From NCBI GenBank assembly GCA_023213395.1, contig CM041465.1, positions 158,603,741-158,667,740 of the forward strand: 64,000 nt of DNA, read 5' to 3'. The DNA is from Cycas panzhihuaensis. Taxonomy: Eukaryota > Cycadophyta. The notes under the pieces were generated by a model. That model had not been told where the DNA came from. It did no database searches and saw only the letters and a program-made list of their open reading frames with translations. This document shows, piece after piece, positions 44,093 to 55,899 of this stretch. Position numbers and translations under genes: made by a program. Position 1 is the stretch's first letter, and each line of letters starts with the position of its first letter.

Positions 44093-45420
44093 ATGACCTT
44101 TTTTGCATATAGTGGCAGTCATAATGATAATACTTGGATCATTGATTTTGGTGCATCGCGCCATATGACAGGTGATGCAGACATATTATCAAATTTTCAA
44201 GAATGTAAGGGAGAAACAGTGACATTTGGGGACAATGCCACTGTCGAAATATCAGGTGTAGGTCAAATCACACCTCATGATCAGCATTTTGCATTTCCTA
44301 GTGGGAATGTTTTCTTAGTTCCTAGAATGCCTAAAAAATTATTTTCTGTTAGTCAGCTTGATAAGCAGCAGATGAGTGTGTTGTTCAAAACAGAAAGTGT
44401 GTCATCAGAAATAAAGACAACCAAATAGTTGCAGTTGGTCATGAAGATCGTGGCCTCTACAAATTAGATACAACATCTGGATCATCTCATGCATATATCT
44501 CCTATTATGTAAACAAGACTCAACTATGGCATGAAAGAGACTTGGACATCTTAATCTTGACAGCATCAGGGAGATGTTCAGACAAAACTTGGTTTATGGC
44601 TTACCCAAAATCTCTGGGGGTAATTGCCTTTGTGAATCCTGCCTTATGGGGAAGCAACATCGCGAACCTTTTGAGAAAGGTAAGCCCTGGAGAGCACAAC
44701 ATCCATTACAGCTAGTACATTCTAACATTTGTGGTCTCATGACCACTTAGTCTCATGGAGGATCACCATTCTTCATGACATTCATTGATGATTTCTCACA
44801 TAAAGTGTGGGTCTACTTTCTAAAGCATAAGTCAGAAGCTTTGAACAAGTTTAAGGAATTTAAACTTGTGGTCGAAAATGAATCAGGCATGCGCATCAAA
44901 TCAGATTAGATAATTGTTGTGAGTATACGTCTAGGGAATTTAATCAATTATGTATTCAAAACGGCATCAAACGCCAATTTTCTGCCCCTTACACACTGCA
45001 GCAAAATGGTGTGGTAGAAAGGATGAACAGAACCTTGGTTAGTAGAGCAAAAGCTATGATGCATGCCAAAGGTCTCTCATTAGCATATTGGGCAGAAGCA
45101 CTTTTTACTGCTACGTATCTGTCAAATCGCAGCTCGACTTCTACATTTTCGAGCATGATACCCGAGGAGGCCTGGACTAGCCAGAAACCTATGGTCAGCC
45201 ACTTACGAACTTTTGGATGCACGACCTACATGAACATTTCTCATGAGCAAAGACAAAAATTCGACGACAAAAGTCTCAAATGCATCTTTGTTGGATATGC
45301 ACCTTGTAGTAAAGCATATCGATTGTTTGATCCCATTATTAAAAAGATGCATACTTCACGAGACGTTGTCTTTGCAGAAGACAATCGGGAGATCGACATC
45401 AGCACTCTTCCTCTCTCCCT
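44093..45420 (+). pseudogene. pol: Element G protease and integrase, broken
   Basis: Protease is WIIDFGASRHMTG, so the Ser next to the catalytic Asp is replaced by Phe. The frame ends at 44428. The pre-integrase His motif is disrupted near 44527. In the integrase core the first motif is HSNICGL (Asp to Asn), the second RLDNCCEY, and the third VVERMNRTLVSRA with Glu kept (frame 45011..45952). IPEEAW, HLRTFGCTTYMNI and CIFVGYAPCSKAYRL follow. Confidence 0.86.
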
Positions 45421-45599
45421 TGATAAAGGCAAAGCCATTCTTAAAGAATCTATCCCTTTAACTTCCTCAACTCCTTGTACTTCATCCGCACCTGCTGCTT
45501 CTTCTTCCTCCTCATCTTTCTTAGTTCCTTCATTGTGTCCTTCTTCTTCTTCTGAGGTTCAACAATCATCTCCATCACAAGACCATGAAACCCCATCAA

Positions 45600-47267
45600 C
45601 GAAGAAGCTACCCAAATGGTACATGCAAACTATTGCAGATTCACAAATTGTTGAAGGAAAACGTCCATCCAAAATGCGGCCCTCACCCACTGTTAATTAC
45701 GCACTTATGGTTGAAATGCTTATTGCTCCTGAGCCTTCCACTTTTGAGAAGTCATGTACAGACGAAAAGTGGCAGGCTGCCATGGATGACGAGATCCACT
45801 CCATCTATCAAAATGACACATGGGGCTTGGTTGAGTTACCACCTAGCAAACAAGCCATTAGTTGTAAGTGGACCTACAAAATTAAGTATAAGTCTAATGG
45901 TACTATTGAGGGACATAAAGCTCGCCTTGTTGCCAAAGGTTTCAAACAATAAGAAGGCATCGACTACGCTGAGACATTTGCACCAGTAAACAATATGAAT
46001 ACCATCAGAATTGTTATGGCCTTAGCTGCACAATGCAAGTGGCCATTGTATCAGATGGATGTCAAAAGCGCCTTTCTCAACGGTGATTTGATTGAGGAGG
46101 TCTACTTGGAACAACCTCCTGGATATATTTCTATCGGCAATGGACATATTGTCTATCGCCTTAAAAAGGCCTTGTATGGTCTAAAACAGGCATCACGTGC
46201 TTGGTATTCAAAGATCGATGACTACTTTTTGCAACACAATTTTCATCGATCCACATCAGATTCGAACCTATATATCAAAGTTCAAAACCAGCACATCACA
46301 CTTGTTGTTCTTTATGTTGATGATTTGATTATCACAGGCAATGATGTAGATATGAAGGGATTTGAAAAGAAGTTTTGAGATGACAGATCTCGAACTTCTT
46401 CACTATTTTCTTGGCATGGAAATGTGGCAGTAGCCAGGTCACATTTTCATTTCTCAAGCCAAATATACGTGGAATATTTTGCAGCAATTCAGAATGGAAG
46501 ACTGCAAACCTTCACCAACACCCATGGAGATAGGTACTAAATTGTCGATGAATGAAGAAGGGAAACCTATTGATTCCACCATTTTCAGGCAACTAGTGGG
46601 TAGTCTCATCTACTTGACTAACGCTAGACCTGACATTTCATATGCAGTTGGAATATGTTCCACATACATGATCAGCCCCAATCAGTGACAGTGGAATGCT
46701 GCAAAACGCATCCTCAGATACCTCAAAGGTAATTTGCAGTATGGTCTTCAATACACACGTAATGAGAACTTCACACTGAAAGGGTTCTCAGATCCAGATT
46801 GGGCTGGATGCCAAGATAGCCGAAAATCCACCTCAGGTTATTGTTTCAACCTTGTGTCTGCTATTGTTTCATGGAATTGCAAAAAGCAACCAAATGTTAC
46901 GCTTTCCTCCACTGAAGCGGAATATAAAGCTGTTGTCAGCGCAGCGTGTGAGGCTATTTGGCTTAGATGAATTCTTGAAGAGCTTGGACTTGAACAAACA
47001 CTCCCAACACCATTGTACTGTGACAATCAGAGTGTTATCAAGATTGCCAAGAATCCGGTGTTTCATGCACGCACCAAGCATATTGAGGTCCATCACCATT
47101 TTATCAGAGAGCATGTGCAACAAGGTGAAATCGACCTCATCTACAAGCTGATCGATCAACAGTTAGTCGGCATCTTCACCAAGCCACTTGGGAAAGAAAA
47201 GTTCGAGCATTTCAGAAGTGGCCTCGGCATTTGACTTAATGTTGTATCCATTCAAGGGGGGTGTTAG
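45600..47267 (+). pseudogene. pol: Element G reverse transcriptase and RNase H, broken
   Basis: KLPKWYMQTIADSQIVEGKRPSK, WGLVELPPSKQAISCKWTYKIKYKS and VAKGFKQ precede a TAA at 45950..45952. [32 protein letters not shown] is open to 46378 and includes YVDD (46313..46324). A frameshift follows, then TAG for CAG at 46431..46433. RNase H (GFSDPDWAGCQDSRKSTSGYC) is open to 46970. The last frame has YCDNQSVIKIAKN and HARTKHIEVHHHFIREHV. The PPT is read as IQGGC, with TAG 47265..47267 in the LTR. Confidence 0.87.
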
Positions 47268-47798
47268 AACCTTCATTGCCTAAGCATTAAGTTTTGACCA
47301 TAGGTCTTAGTATTTTTGTCACTTTAAGCCTTTATCCTAAAGTGTTCATTTGTTTGATTATAAAATTGTCTTTTGTCTTGTAGTGGCTTTTCTCACATGT
47401 GCTTGTGAGAAGTCAACTTTGGAGGGCTCTATCCTTATCCTTGAGGATAGAAGAGTCCTAATTAGATTCGTCTCTTAGTGTTGATCAGTGACATGTGGTG
47501 AGATCCTGATCGTCCCAACTCCTTTAGAAGGAGCCCTATTTTCATGTTTTGGCAGGTAGTATTGGAGTTAGAGTTATGCTGTTGTAAGTGTCTCTTGTAG
47601 GTGAAGTGTTGAGATGAATTCTCCTTCATACTTGTGTTCATGATAGGTTGAGTTGAAGTTCAATACTCCTCCCTATTATCTTTGTGTGTTGTACTACATC
47701 TTTTCATTAATCTAAAGTGTTTAGTCCTTCATATTTCGTTGTCCTATCTAGTTCCTCAATAGATTTTGGTGCTTGTATCTTCTCCATTTAGTCTTTCA
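47262..47798 (+). repeat. Element G 3' LTR (537 bp) with PPT
   Basis: The PPT aagggggg lies at 47254..47261, then TGTTAGAACCTTCATTGCC. It ends GTCTTTCA, before the right flank gaaat where H gag resumes. Confidence 0.92.
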
Positions 47799-49420
47799 GA
47801 AATACCAAAGAATGGACCAGATCTCCAAACAAATCCACCTTTTCACCAGAAGGACATAGAAGAGGTTCCTTGGGAGCAGAAAGAAGACCAAGAAAAACCA
47901 GAGAATGTTTTCACTATGAAAGGTATGGCCACTTGTCTAGTGAATGTAGATTCCATAACTCACAAAATTGTTTTTATTGTGGAAGAATAGGACATTCCTC
48001 AAATTGGTGTCCACAGAAGCAAGCTAAGATTCAGAAAGGGAAAAGAGTAGAGGGGCACCACAACAAAGAGCAGGAAGAAGAAGAAGAGGAAGAAAAGGTA
48101 TTCATTAAAGCTCTTTCTGTATGCACCAATAATGATGAAGACTGGTACATAGATTCAGGGGCATCAAATCATATGATTGGTAATAAGGAATGGTTTGAAA
48201 CACTACGACCATACTTCCTCAACAAATCTGTTGAGCTTGGTGATAACTTCCCTTTGCAAATCAAAGGAAAAGGCACTATAGATATTCAAATTGATGAAAA
48301 AATCAAAAAAATTCGAGATGTTTTATATGTACCTAGTTTAAAAAGGAATCTGCTCTTTGTATCTCAGTTGAAGAAAAAAGGATTGCAAGTCGTGTTTAAT
48401 GTAGATGGGAGTTGTCATATTCATGACACAAAGAAAGATGGATTTGTAATAGCAAAAGAGATTGAAATCGATAATCTTTATAAGCTGATTTCAACACCTA
48501 CTTTGGCTAACACTTGTGTAAAATCTTTTGCTGCCAACAACACTGTTAATAAAATTTGGCATTCCAAGTATAAACATATCGCAAATAGGAGATTGGAATT
48601 ACTAAAAAAATCTAAGAAGGTGGATGGATTCCCTAACATGTCCTTTAAATCATTGGTATGCAAAAGTTGTATGATGGGAAAAAATCATCGTCTTCCTTTT
48701 CAACAAATCACATGGAGAGCAAAGGAAAAATTAGAATTAATTCATACAGACTTATGTGGACCAATAACACCAAACTCAATAAACGGTGCCAAGTACTTTC
48801 TTATATTCATTGATGATTTTTTCTAGAAAAACCTAGGTTTACTTTGTCTCCAGCAAATCCAAAGTCCTAGATTATTTTAAAGATTTTAAAGCACAAGTAG
48901 AACTAGAAAGTGAATGTAAGATCAAGATTCTTCGTTTAGACAGAGGAGATGAGTTCAACTCAAAAGAATTATGTCTATTTTGTAAGAAGAATGGGATACA
49001 AAAACAACAAACTACTCCATATACACCTCAATCAAATAGAGTAGCATAACAAATGAATAGGGCAATTATGGAAATGGCATGAAGCATGATCAGTGAAAAA
49101 TGATTGACAAAAACATATTGGCCAGAAACATTCAACACAACGATTTATCTTATCAACAAAAGTCCAACTCAGGCTTTGGATAAGGTAACTCCTAAAGAAG
49201 CATGGTCAACCAAAAACCCAAATGTAAGTCATCTTAAAATTTTTGAAGTAAAACTTATACTCACATTCCTAATGAAAGAAGAGCAAAATTATATTAAAAA
49301 AATCCCGAAATGCATAATGGTTGGATATAGTAGTCAATCTAAAGCAGAGATGTAATCTATGTAAGTAGAGATGTAATCTTCAATGAACAGGAGAAACAAG
49401 ACAAAAGATGAGGATACATA
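47799..49420 (+). pseudogene. pol: Element H nucleocapsid, protease and integrase, broken
   Basis: Two zinc knuckles are present: CFHYERYGHLSSEC (second Cys lost) and an intact CFYCGRIGHSSNWC. An acidic run EEEEEEEKVFIKALS follows. The protease DWYIDSGASNHMIG is intact. The pre-integrase has IWHSKYKHIANRRLE and CKSCMMGKNH. The integrase first motif is HTDLCGP and a TAG comes after IDDFF (48823). The second motif is RLDRGDEFNSKEL. At the third, RVA-stop-QMNRAI, the Glu codon is a stop. The frame at 47870..48826 is the longest intact protease-to-integrase stretch in the window. Confidence 0.87.
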
Positions 49421-49589
49421 CAAATTGAAGGGAGCATCCAAAAAAATCTATCGATCAAAGAAATTTTTGAAATCACCACTGCAGAAGAAGATACATCAGA
49501 CAGTGAGCTTCATGAAGACAATGTCTAAGAAGAGCCATAACTAATTGAAGAAGAACAAAATACATCAGAGGAGGAACAAAGTTCATCTC

Positions 49590-49820
49590 AGAGCAATAGT
49601 CATGAATCTTCAAAAAAATTTCCCAAATGGTATATAAAAACAATTGAAGATTCCAAAGGAATTGTTTTTATCATAGAACCGAGTCACAGAAACATCAAAG
49701 TTCATTGTGTTCAAGCGAACCACAAAATTTTTCAGAAGCATGCAACCATCCAAAATTGCAGAAAGCCATGGATGAAGAAATCAAAGCCATCGAGAGAAAT
49801 ATAACCTAAGAGTTAGTATA
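49590..49820 (+). pseudogene. pol: Element H reverse transcriptase, N-terminal piece
   Basis: KKFPKWYIKTIEDSKG, an acidic linker before it and EACNHPKLQKAMDEEIKAIERN match the region before RT in A. Frame changes and a stop are present. It is interrupted at gtata (49816..49820) by remnant I. Confidence 0.8.
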
Positions 49821-50422
49821 TGTAGAAACCCACTCTAAGTCTCCCTTGAAGTAGAATTCAGAACAGAGGGAACTAGTCTCCTCTTACTCTGATACCAAAT
49901 GTGAGAAAGGCTAAAGGATTAGAGTGCCTAAGACCTATAAAACCAAGATCATGAAGATAGTTCTCCTCTAGTTCTAAATAACATAAGAACAAAACTAAGA
50001 TAAGCAAGATCAAGGAAGCAAGATAATACCAAAATGTGAGGATGAGGAATTAGTCCTACTCCAAAGAATGCCAATTGATTAGCAAATTGGCAACATAACA
50101 TTACACTTCAACTCTACATATGAGACATAAGGAGAGGTCTCAATATATAGAGTAACTGAGGTTACCTAACACAACTTGGCAAACATCCAAGGTACATGCA
50201 ATGCATGGCTTGCATATCACACATGAGGGACATGTGTCCATTAGGCTCTCAAGTGAGCAAAAACGTATGAGGGTCCATTTGACCCTTTAGTTATAATGTT
50301 ATGTCACTAAGATGAAAGTGGGTGTGCAATTTATCACTTAAGTGATTAGTCACCCCATAAAGTACAAAATAATGAATAAAAGAATAAAGTACATACTTAA
50401 CATGTAAACATAAGGTTTAACA
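49821..50422 (-). mobile_element. Deleted group-1 copia remnant I, minus strand
   Basis: Only one LTR and a short piece of leader remain. The flanking pentamers are gtata (49816..49820 and 50423..50427), and the ends are TG..CA, so the two outer ends look original. Between them are the LTR (49900..50422), a PBS (ACTCTGATACCA read on the plus strand, 49886..49897), about 30 bp of E-type leader (gaacagagggaactagtctcc) and a left end tgtagaaaccc. All coding sequence and nearly all of the second LTR are missing. Confidence 0.78.
49900..50422 (-). repeat. Remnant I LTR (523 bp)
   Basis: On the minus strand it runs TGTTAAACCTTATG to CTTTCTCACA. It is of the C/E subtype with the extra CATGC..GCATG block. 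The TTATCACTTAAGTGAT palindrome is one base off perfect, and the hairpin arms are partly lost. Confidence 0.85.
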
Positions 50423-50427
50423 GTATA

Positions 50428-51855
50428 TGCTCCTTTAAATAAACCTATTGTTGATTGCAAATGGATCTACAAGATAAAGGAGAAATCAAATGGCTCTGTT
50501 GAAAGATATAAGGCAAGACTGACTGCAAAAGGCTATACTCAAACTGAAGGTATAGACTATGAAGAAATTTTTTCACTGGTAGCCAAATTAATCACTGTAT
50601 GAACAATGAGAGCAATAGCAACTCAAAATAAGTGGAAAATTATTCAGTTTAATGTCAAAGGTGCCTTCTTAAATGGAGACCTAACTGAAGAAGTCTACAT
50701 GCATCAACCAATGGGATATGTAAAAAACAACCAAGAACATCTTATCTACGAGTTCAAACAGGCACCCAGAGCACGGTATGCAAAGTTGGATCAACATCTA
50801 TGACAAACAAGCTTTCATAGGTGTGATTTTGACCCCAATCTCTACATCACAATAAATAAAGATAATCAAATAACTATCATTGTAGTCTACGTAGATGACA
50901 TGATAGTTATAGGAAATGATGATGAAACAATCTGTCAAATCAATCATCAAACGGAGAATCGATTTGAAATGACAGATATGGGTTTACTACATTATTATCT
51001 AGGACTTGAAGTAAGTCAACAAAAAGGATATGTTTTCATATCTCAAACAAAATATGTAAAAAAACTTCTTCAAAAATTTAGAATGGAAGACTACAACAGT
51101 TGGGCCACTCCAATCAAAACAGGATGCATTCTAAATACAGATGATGACGATCAAATTGTAGATGGAACATTGTACAGACAATTGATAATTAGTCTTATCT
51201 ACCTCATAGCAACAAGCCCAGATATCTCATATTCAATAGGAATTATCTCCAGATTTATGAAACATCCAAAATTATCACACTGGAATGATGTCAAGAGAAT
51301 TCTCAAGTACATCAAAGGAACTCAGACAAAGGGGCTCAACTATACCCAAACTGCAAACAATCAACTAATTGGATATATTGATTCAGACTGAGCAAGAGAC
51401 GAGCAAGAACAAAAATCCACCACATGATATTGCTTCTCACTTAGATCTATAAATCTCTTATAGATTAGCAAGAAACAATCACAAGTAGCACTATCATCCA
51501 CAGAAGCAAAATACAAAGCTACTATAAGTGCAACATGCAAAGGTGTATGGATGAGACAGCTACCCAAGGACTTGAAATAGAGACAAAAACAACCCACAAC
51601 TATTTTTGTGATAACCAAGGTGTTATCAAATTAACAAAAAATTCAATATTTCATGCAAGAACTAAACACATTGAAGTGCACCATCACTTCATTAGAGAAA
51701 AACTTCACAGCAAAGAAATAAACATGTTGTGCTATAGCAGTGGAAAACAACTGGCAGATATCTTCACTAAAACTCTTTCAAAAGATAAATTTCAATATCT
51801 CAGGCAACTGCTTGGAGTTGAAAGCAAAAGATAAAACATTAAGAGAGGGTATTAG
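50428..51855 (+). pseudogene. pol: Element H reverse transcriptase and RNase H, broken
   Basis: The RT resumes: [40 protein letters not shown], a stop after LITV, FNVKGAFLNGDLTEEVYMHQP, FKQAPRARYAKLDQHL, a stop, and YVDD (50888..50899). The ORF 50900..51391 holds FEMTDMGLLHYYLGLEVSQQKGY, TATSPDISYSIGIISRFM-like and HWNDVKRILKYIKGT. RNase H keeps CDNQGVIKLTKN and HARTKHIEVHHHFIREKL. A TAA at 51832 is followed in frame by NIKRGY, and TAG 51853..51855 lies in the LTR. Confidence 0.86.
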
Positions 51856-52055
51856 AACAATAATAATGTTCTATCTTTTGTAGTTTCTAAGGTAAAGTTG
51901 AGAGTTATGTGTCCAACCCCCCTTTCATGTAGTTGCAACACTTGGCCAACATGCGTTAGGACTTTTATGTACACATGATGTATTTATATGAGATAATTTC
52001 TCTCCTCATTGAATGAATTGAATCATTGTCCTTGGCATCACTAATTGCTTTAACA
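51850..52055 (+). repeat. Element H 3' LTR (206 bp) with PPT
   Basis: The PPT aagagaggg (51841..51849) precedes TATTAGAACAATAATAATG. It ends TTTAACA, and ctaat (52056..52060) follows, where K gag resumes. Confidence 0.9.
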
Positions 52056-52780
52056 CTAATCAAGGACCAAGGCTAACCCACCACTTAGGGAACAAAAGGA
52101 AGACAAACCTATAAAGGACAAGTTATCAAAGGTAGAACACATTCTGAGGGCAACATGTTTTGATTGCAACAGTAAATGGAATCAAGATCACAAATGCCCA
52201 ACAAAGAAAAAATCAGTACGCTCAACAAAGAAGAAATGAATGCACAAGTGTAAGATGAACAATCGGAAGATACTCAACCACCAAAAGAAGATGAAGCAGA
52301 AATAGAAGAATTGCTTATCGATGCAGATCTTGAGAATGTTCAAATATCACTACTAGCAATCACAGCTACTATAAATACACCCCAAACACTACGATTTGAG
52401 GGAAGCGTCAAAAATGCCAACATATCAATATTAGTAGACAACGATAACACGCACAATTTCATCAACAGATCAATTACGATTAAGTAGGGCCTCCAGGTCA
52501 AGCCATTAAAATAGTTCAAGTAGTAATCGCCAACAGGAACAGTATGCCATGTGGGGGTTTTTGCAACAAGGTGCACCTTTAGATTTCAGACTACTCCCTA
52601 AGCACCTGTATGTTTGCCATGCCTATCAAAGGTGTTGATGTGGTGTTAAGAATACTATGGCTCCAGAACTTGGGAAACATAGTCACCAATTACAAAATGT
52701 GATTCATGAGTTTCTTCCAGAAGGGGTATAAATACAAACTACGAGCCCCACACACACCTCACCCATAGTTAGTATCATAT
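52056..52780 (+). pseudogene. gag-pol: Element K nucleocapsid and protease, broken
   Basis: The zinc finger CFDCNSKWNQDHKC (52156..52197) is of the gypsy gag type, longer than the copia knuckle. An acidic linker follows (EDTQPPKEDEAEIEELL-like, near 52255..52320). The retropepsin-like protease shows ITATINTPQTLRFEGSVKNANISILVDNDNTHNFI. The catalytic Asp (52437) is kept, but the D-S-G-A/S motif has become D-N-D-N. Stops and frame changes follow. Confidence 0.8.
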
Positions 52781-53597
52781 CATCGAATGGAAAAACTGCT
52801 CAAGAAAAATCCCATGATATATCTTATGTCATGCTACAAGATCTTAGTTGAAGATGTTTTGCTTCAAGTGCAAGCTATGAGTGGCCAACATAGCAGAGCT
52901 TTTGAGCACCTACCCAAGGGGCTACCTCCATCCCATGGAAGTAAGCATGCAATTGAGCTAGTACCTAAAGTCGTGCCAGTAAATATCTAGCCCTACAAAC
53001 ACTCATACCACTTCAAGAAAGAAATAGACCATATCACCAAGGATTTATTACAGCAAGGATCCATTGTACCCAACTCCAGCCCATATGCTTCATAGGTCAT
53101 TCTAATTTAGGAAAAAGACGGATCATATCAAATGTGCATTGATTATTACACCCTCAACAAATTAATAGTGAAAAATAGATATCCAATTCCACAAATTGAT
53201 GATTTGTTGGATGTATTACATGGAGCCAAATTCTTTTCAAAACTTGATCTTCGCTCTAACTACTATCAAATCCATATGAGAATTAAAGATGTATTAAAGA
53301 CAACCTTTAGGGCACATGAAGGATTGTTTGAGTTTCGGGTGATGCCATTCAAACTAATGAACACCCTAGCAACCTTCCAAAGCACAATGAATACAATGCT
53401 AAAACCATTCATCAGAAAGACTGTCCTAGTGTATTTTGATGAGATCTTGATCTATAATCGAACATGGGTAGGGCATTTAGAGCAACCTCACACAAAATTA
53501 TAGGTCTTGGAAGATAACCAATTTTTCACAGACAAGGCCAAATGCACCTTTAGATGAAAAGAGCTAGAATATTTAGGGCATATCACCACACAAAGAG
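52781..53597 (+). pseudogene. pol: Element K reverse transcriptase, first part
   Basis: HFKKEIDHITKDLLQQGSIVPNSSPYAS, a stop, EKDGSYQMCIDYYTLNKLIVKNRYPIPQIDDLL, GAKFFSKLDLRSNYYQIHM and AHEGLFEFRVMPFKLMNTLATFQSTMN form a clear gypsy RT, mostly open within 53132..53503. The active site is YFDE (53432..53443) instead of YFDD. A stop at 53501 precedes FFTDKAKCTF and LEYLGHI. L enters after caaagag at 53598. Confidence 0.88.
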
Positions 53598-54176
53598 TGT
53601 TGACAATGGGCATTAGGCCACATTGATCCCAAGATCATAAATATAATCACAATACAATAAATGCATGAAAGCATGAGAGCATAAAAGCATAAACTGAAAT
53701 ATAGGAGCAAGAGAAAATGATACCCAATATGTGGAGTTGGAATTGGTCCAACCTCCCAAGTAGAAAATAGCTTGATTAGCAAACTGATAGCATAACAATA
53801 CAACTCCAACTCTCCTCTTATGGACAATGAGGAGAGGTCTCCTTATATAGAGTGAAATGAAAGACCTAAGGCCTTGGATGTTTGACAAGTGTCAAATATC
53901 CAAGATACATCACATGGATCATGAGCAAAAGTGCTTGGATCCTCACCTAAGGCCTTGGATGTTTGACAAGTGTCAAACATCCAAGATACATCACTGGAAT
54001 ATTCAAACAAGTGCATGAGGGTCCATTGACCCTTTTGTGACAACGTTGTGTCACTAGAAAGAATGTGGGTGTGCACTTTATCACTTAAGTGATAAGTCAC
54101 CCCTAAAGTATAAAGTGCATATATTACATGAAAAATAAATGTACATTCACTTAACATTTAAACATAAGGTTTAACA
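53598..54176 (-). repeat. Element L 3' LTR (579 bp)
   Basis: On the minus strand it runs TGTTAAACC (54176) to TTGTCAACA (53598), after a PPT of six G. It has the TTATCACTTAAGTGATAA palindrome, two hairpin units (one with a changed base in an arm) and TATATAA. It differs from the 5' copy by small indels, for example aactgatag against accgatag. Confidence 0.93.
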
Positions 54177-55830
54177 CCCCCCTTCATTTACAATGTTAAG
54201 TCGGACCAAGACCATCTCTAAATTTTACAAATTTGTCTCTACCAAGTGGCTTGGTAAAGATATCTGCCGTCTGTTGCTCTGTTGGTCGATATTGAAGTGT
54301 GATCTCACTGCTTGTGTACATGCTCCACGATGAAATGGTGGTGAACTTCAATATGCTTGGTCCGTGCATGGAAAGCGAGGATTCTTAGTTAGCTTGAGGA
54401 CACTTTGATTGTCACAATGAAGGGTCGGTGCTTCTTGCTGAAACCCAAGCTCACCAAGAATCCGTCGAGCGGATAGCCTCACAAGGCTGACTGCAGCTTT
54501 ATTACTTCGCGGTGGAGGACAAGGTAACATTTGGTTGCTTCTTGCAACTCCATGAAACATTCTTTGTACCAAGGGTAAAAGCAGTAACCCGAGGTAGATC
54601 TTACGCTATCTGGCATCACCTTGTCGAATCGAGAACCCTCCAAAGTGAAGTTCTCCTTATGTACATACTCAAGTCCAAGCGCAATGTTCCTTTGATATAC
54701 TTGAGTATGCGTCTTCTTTGCATTCCGGTGTATCGATTGGGTTGAGACATAACGAGAGCAAATCCCAACAAAAATGAAATATCCTACGAGTGTTGGTGAG
54801 ATAAATGAGACTCCCAATCAAGCTACTTGGGTAAAGTGTGGGATCTGTGGTGTAGCTTCCTCATTGAGAGAAAGCTTGGTGCCGTTCTCCATGGGTGTAG
54901 GCGCCGTCTTGCAGTCCTGCATCCTGAATCTCTGCAAGATGTCCCAAGAATATTTTGCTTGGGAAATGAAGATATAGCTCGGGTCACGCCATACCTCAAA
55001 GCCTAGAAAGTAATGGAGAAGTCCAAGATCAGTCATCTCAAAACTTCTCTTCAAATCATTTTGGAGAACATTGATGAGCTTAGTGTCATCACCTGTGATC
55101 ACTAAGTCATCTACATACAAGGCAATATAAGTGACATGGTGATGGTCATGTTTGATGTATAAGTTTGGATCAGATGTGGATCGATGAAACCCATGTCTCA
55201 AAAAATATTCATCGATTTTTGCATACCATGCCCTAGGAGCTTGCTTCAAGCCATACAAAGCCTTCTTGAGGCGACATACCAAATGCTCCTTGCCTTGTTC
55301 CTTGTAACGGAGGTTGCTCCAAGTATACCTCCTCTTGAAGATCGCCATTGAGGAAGGCGCTCTTCACGTCCATCGATATCTGACCCATTTGCATTGTGCG
55401 GCTAGGGCCAAGAGAAGTCGATGGTGTTCATATTTGCTGGTGCAAAGGTCTCCTCGTAATCAATTCCTTCTTGTTGTTTAAATCCCTTTGCTACAAGTCT
55501 TGCTTTCGGCTTGAGTGTCCCATCGAATGGACTTTGGTCTTGTAGACCCATTTACAATGATTACTGTTTGTGTGGAGGCAATTCGACTAAGTCCCAAGTA
55601 CCATTCTTATGAATGGATTGAATCTCCTCATCCATGGCGACTTTCCAACTATCACTTTGTGAAGCTTACGCAAGGTAGTAGGCTCATCAATAGAAAGCAC
55701 TTCACCATAAGTGCAAAGTTTGTTTCTTCTTGATACTTTGATGGACGTTTCCTTCAATGATATGACCATCTGTCTGCTTTGAGTGTACCATTTAGGTAAC
55801 TTCTGAAATGATGTGGCTTGAACCTCAATA
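54171..55830 (-). pseudogene. pol: Element L reverse transcriptase and RNase H, frameshifted
   Basis: RT starts near WYTQS-like sequence at 55790. It shows GEVLSIDEPTT, FNPFIRMVLGT in a shifted frame, [13 protein letters not shown] and MDVKSAFLNGDLQEE in pieces. The ORF at 55348..54818 is open with VCRLKKALYGLKQAPRAWYAKIDEYFLRHGF, YVDD (55117..55106), FEMTDLGLLHYFLGFEVW and FISQAKYSWDILQRFRM. RNase H is broken at nearly every CAG/CTG. The end (ADIFTKPLG, NEGGC) stops at TAA 54173..54171 within the LTR. Confidence 0.87.
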
Positions 55831-55899
55831 TCTTCTGGTCTAAGTGTAGGAGTATCAGAAGATGAAGTGGAAGGTTCAAGTGGAGCAAATGAGGATGAA

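Larger units (their letters stand above)
40113..47798 (+). mobile_element. Copia element G, complete with both LTRs
   Basis: This complete 7,686-bp insertion has LTRs of 536 and 537 bp, a perfect initiator-Met PBS, a 2.5-kb leader, all coding domains and a PPT. The flanking pentamers are aaaat (40108..40112) and gaaat (47799..47803), one mismatch. Gag and pol resemble group 1 (MLNANTIKLTG, YGLKQASRAWYSKID), but the LTR sequence is different. It lies in the gag of H. Confidence 0.92.
38554..52055 (+). mobile_element. Copia element H (group 2), split by G and I
   Basis: Two 206-bp LTRs enclose a copia element with target copies ctagt (38549..38553) and ctaat (52056..52060), one mismatch. Removing G and I leaves about 5.2 kb. 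Both LTRs begin TATTAG, probably a decayed TGTTAG. The LTRs differ at about 10% of sites by eye, the oldest measurable pair among the copia elements here. It splits the gag of K. Confidence 0.9.
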
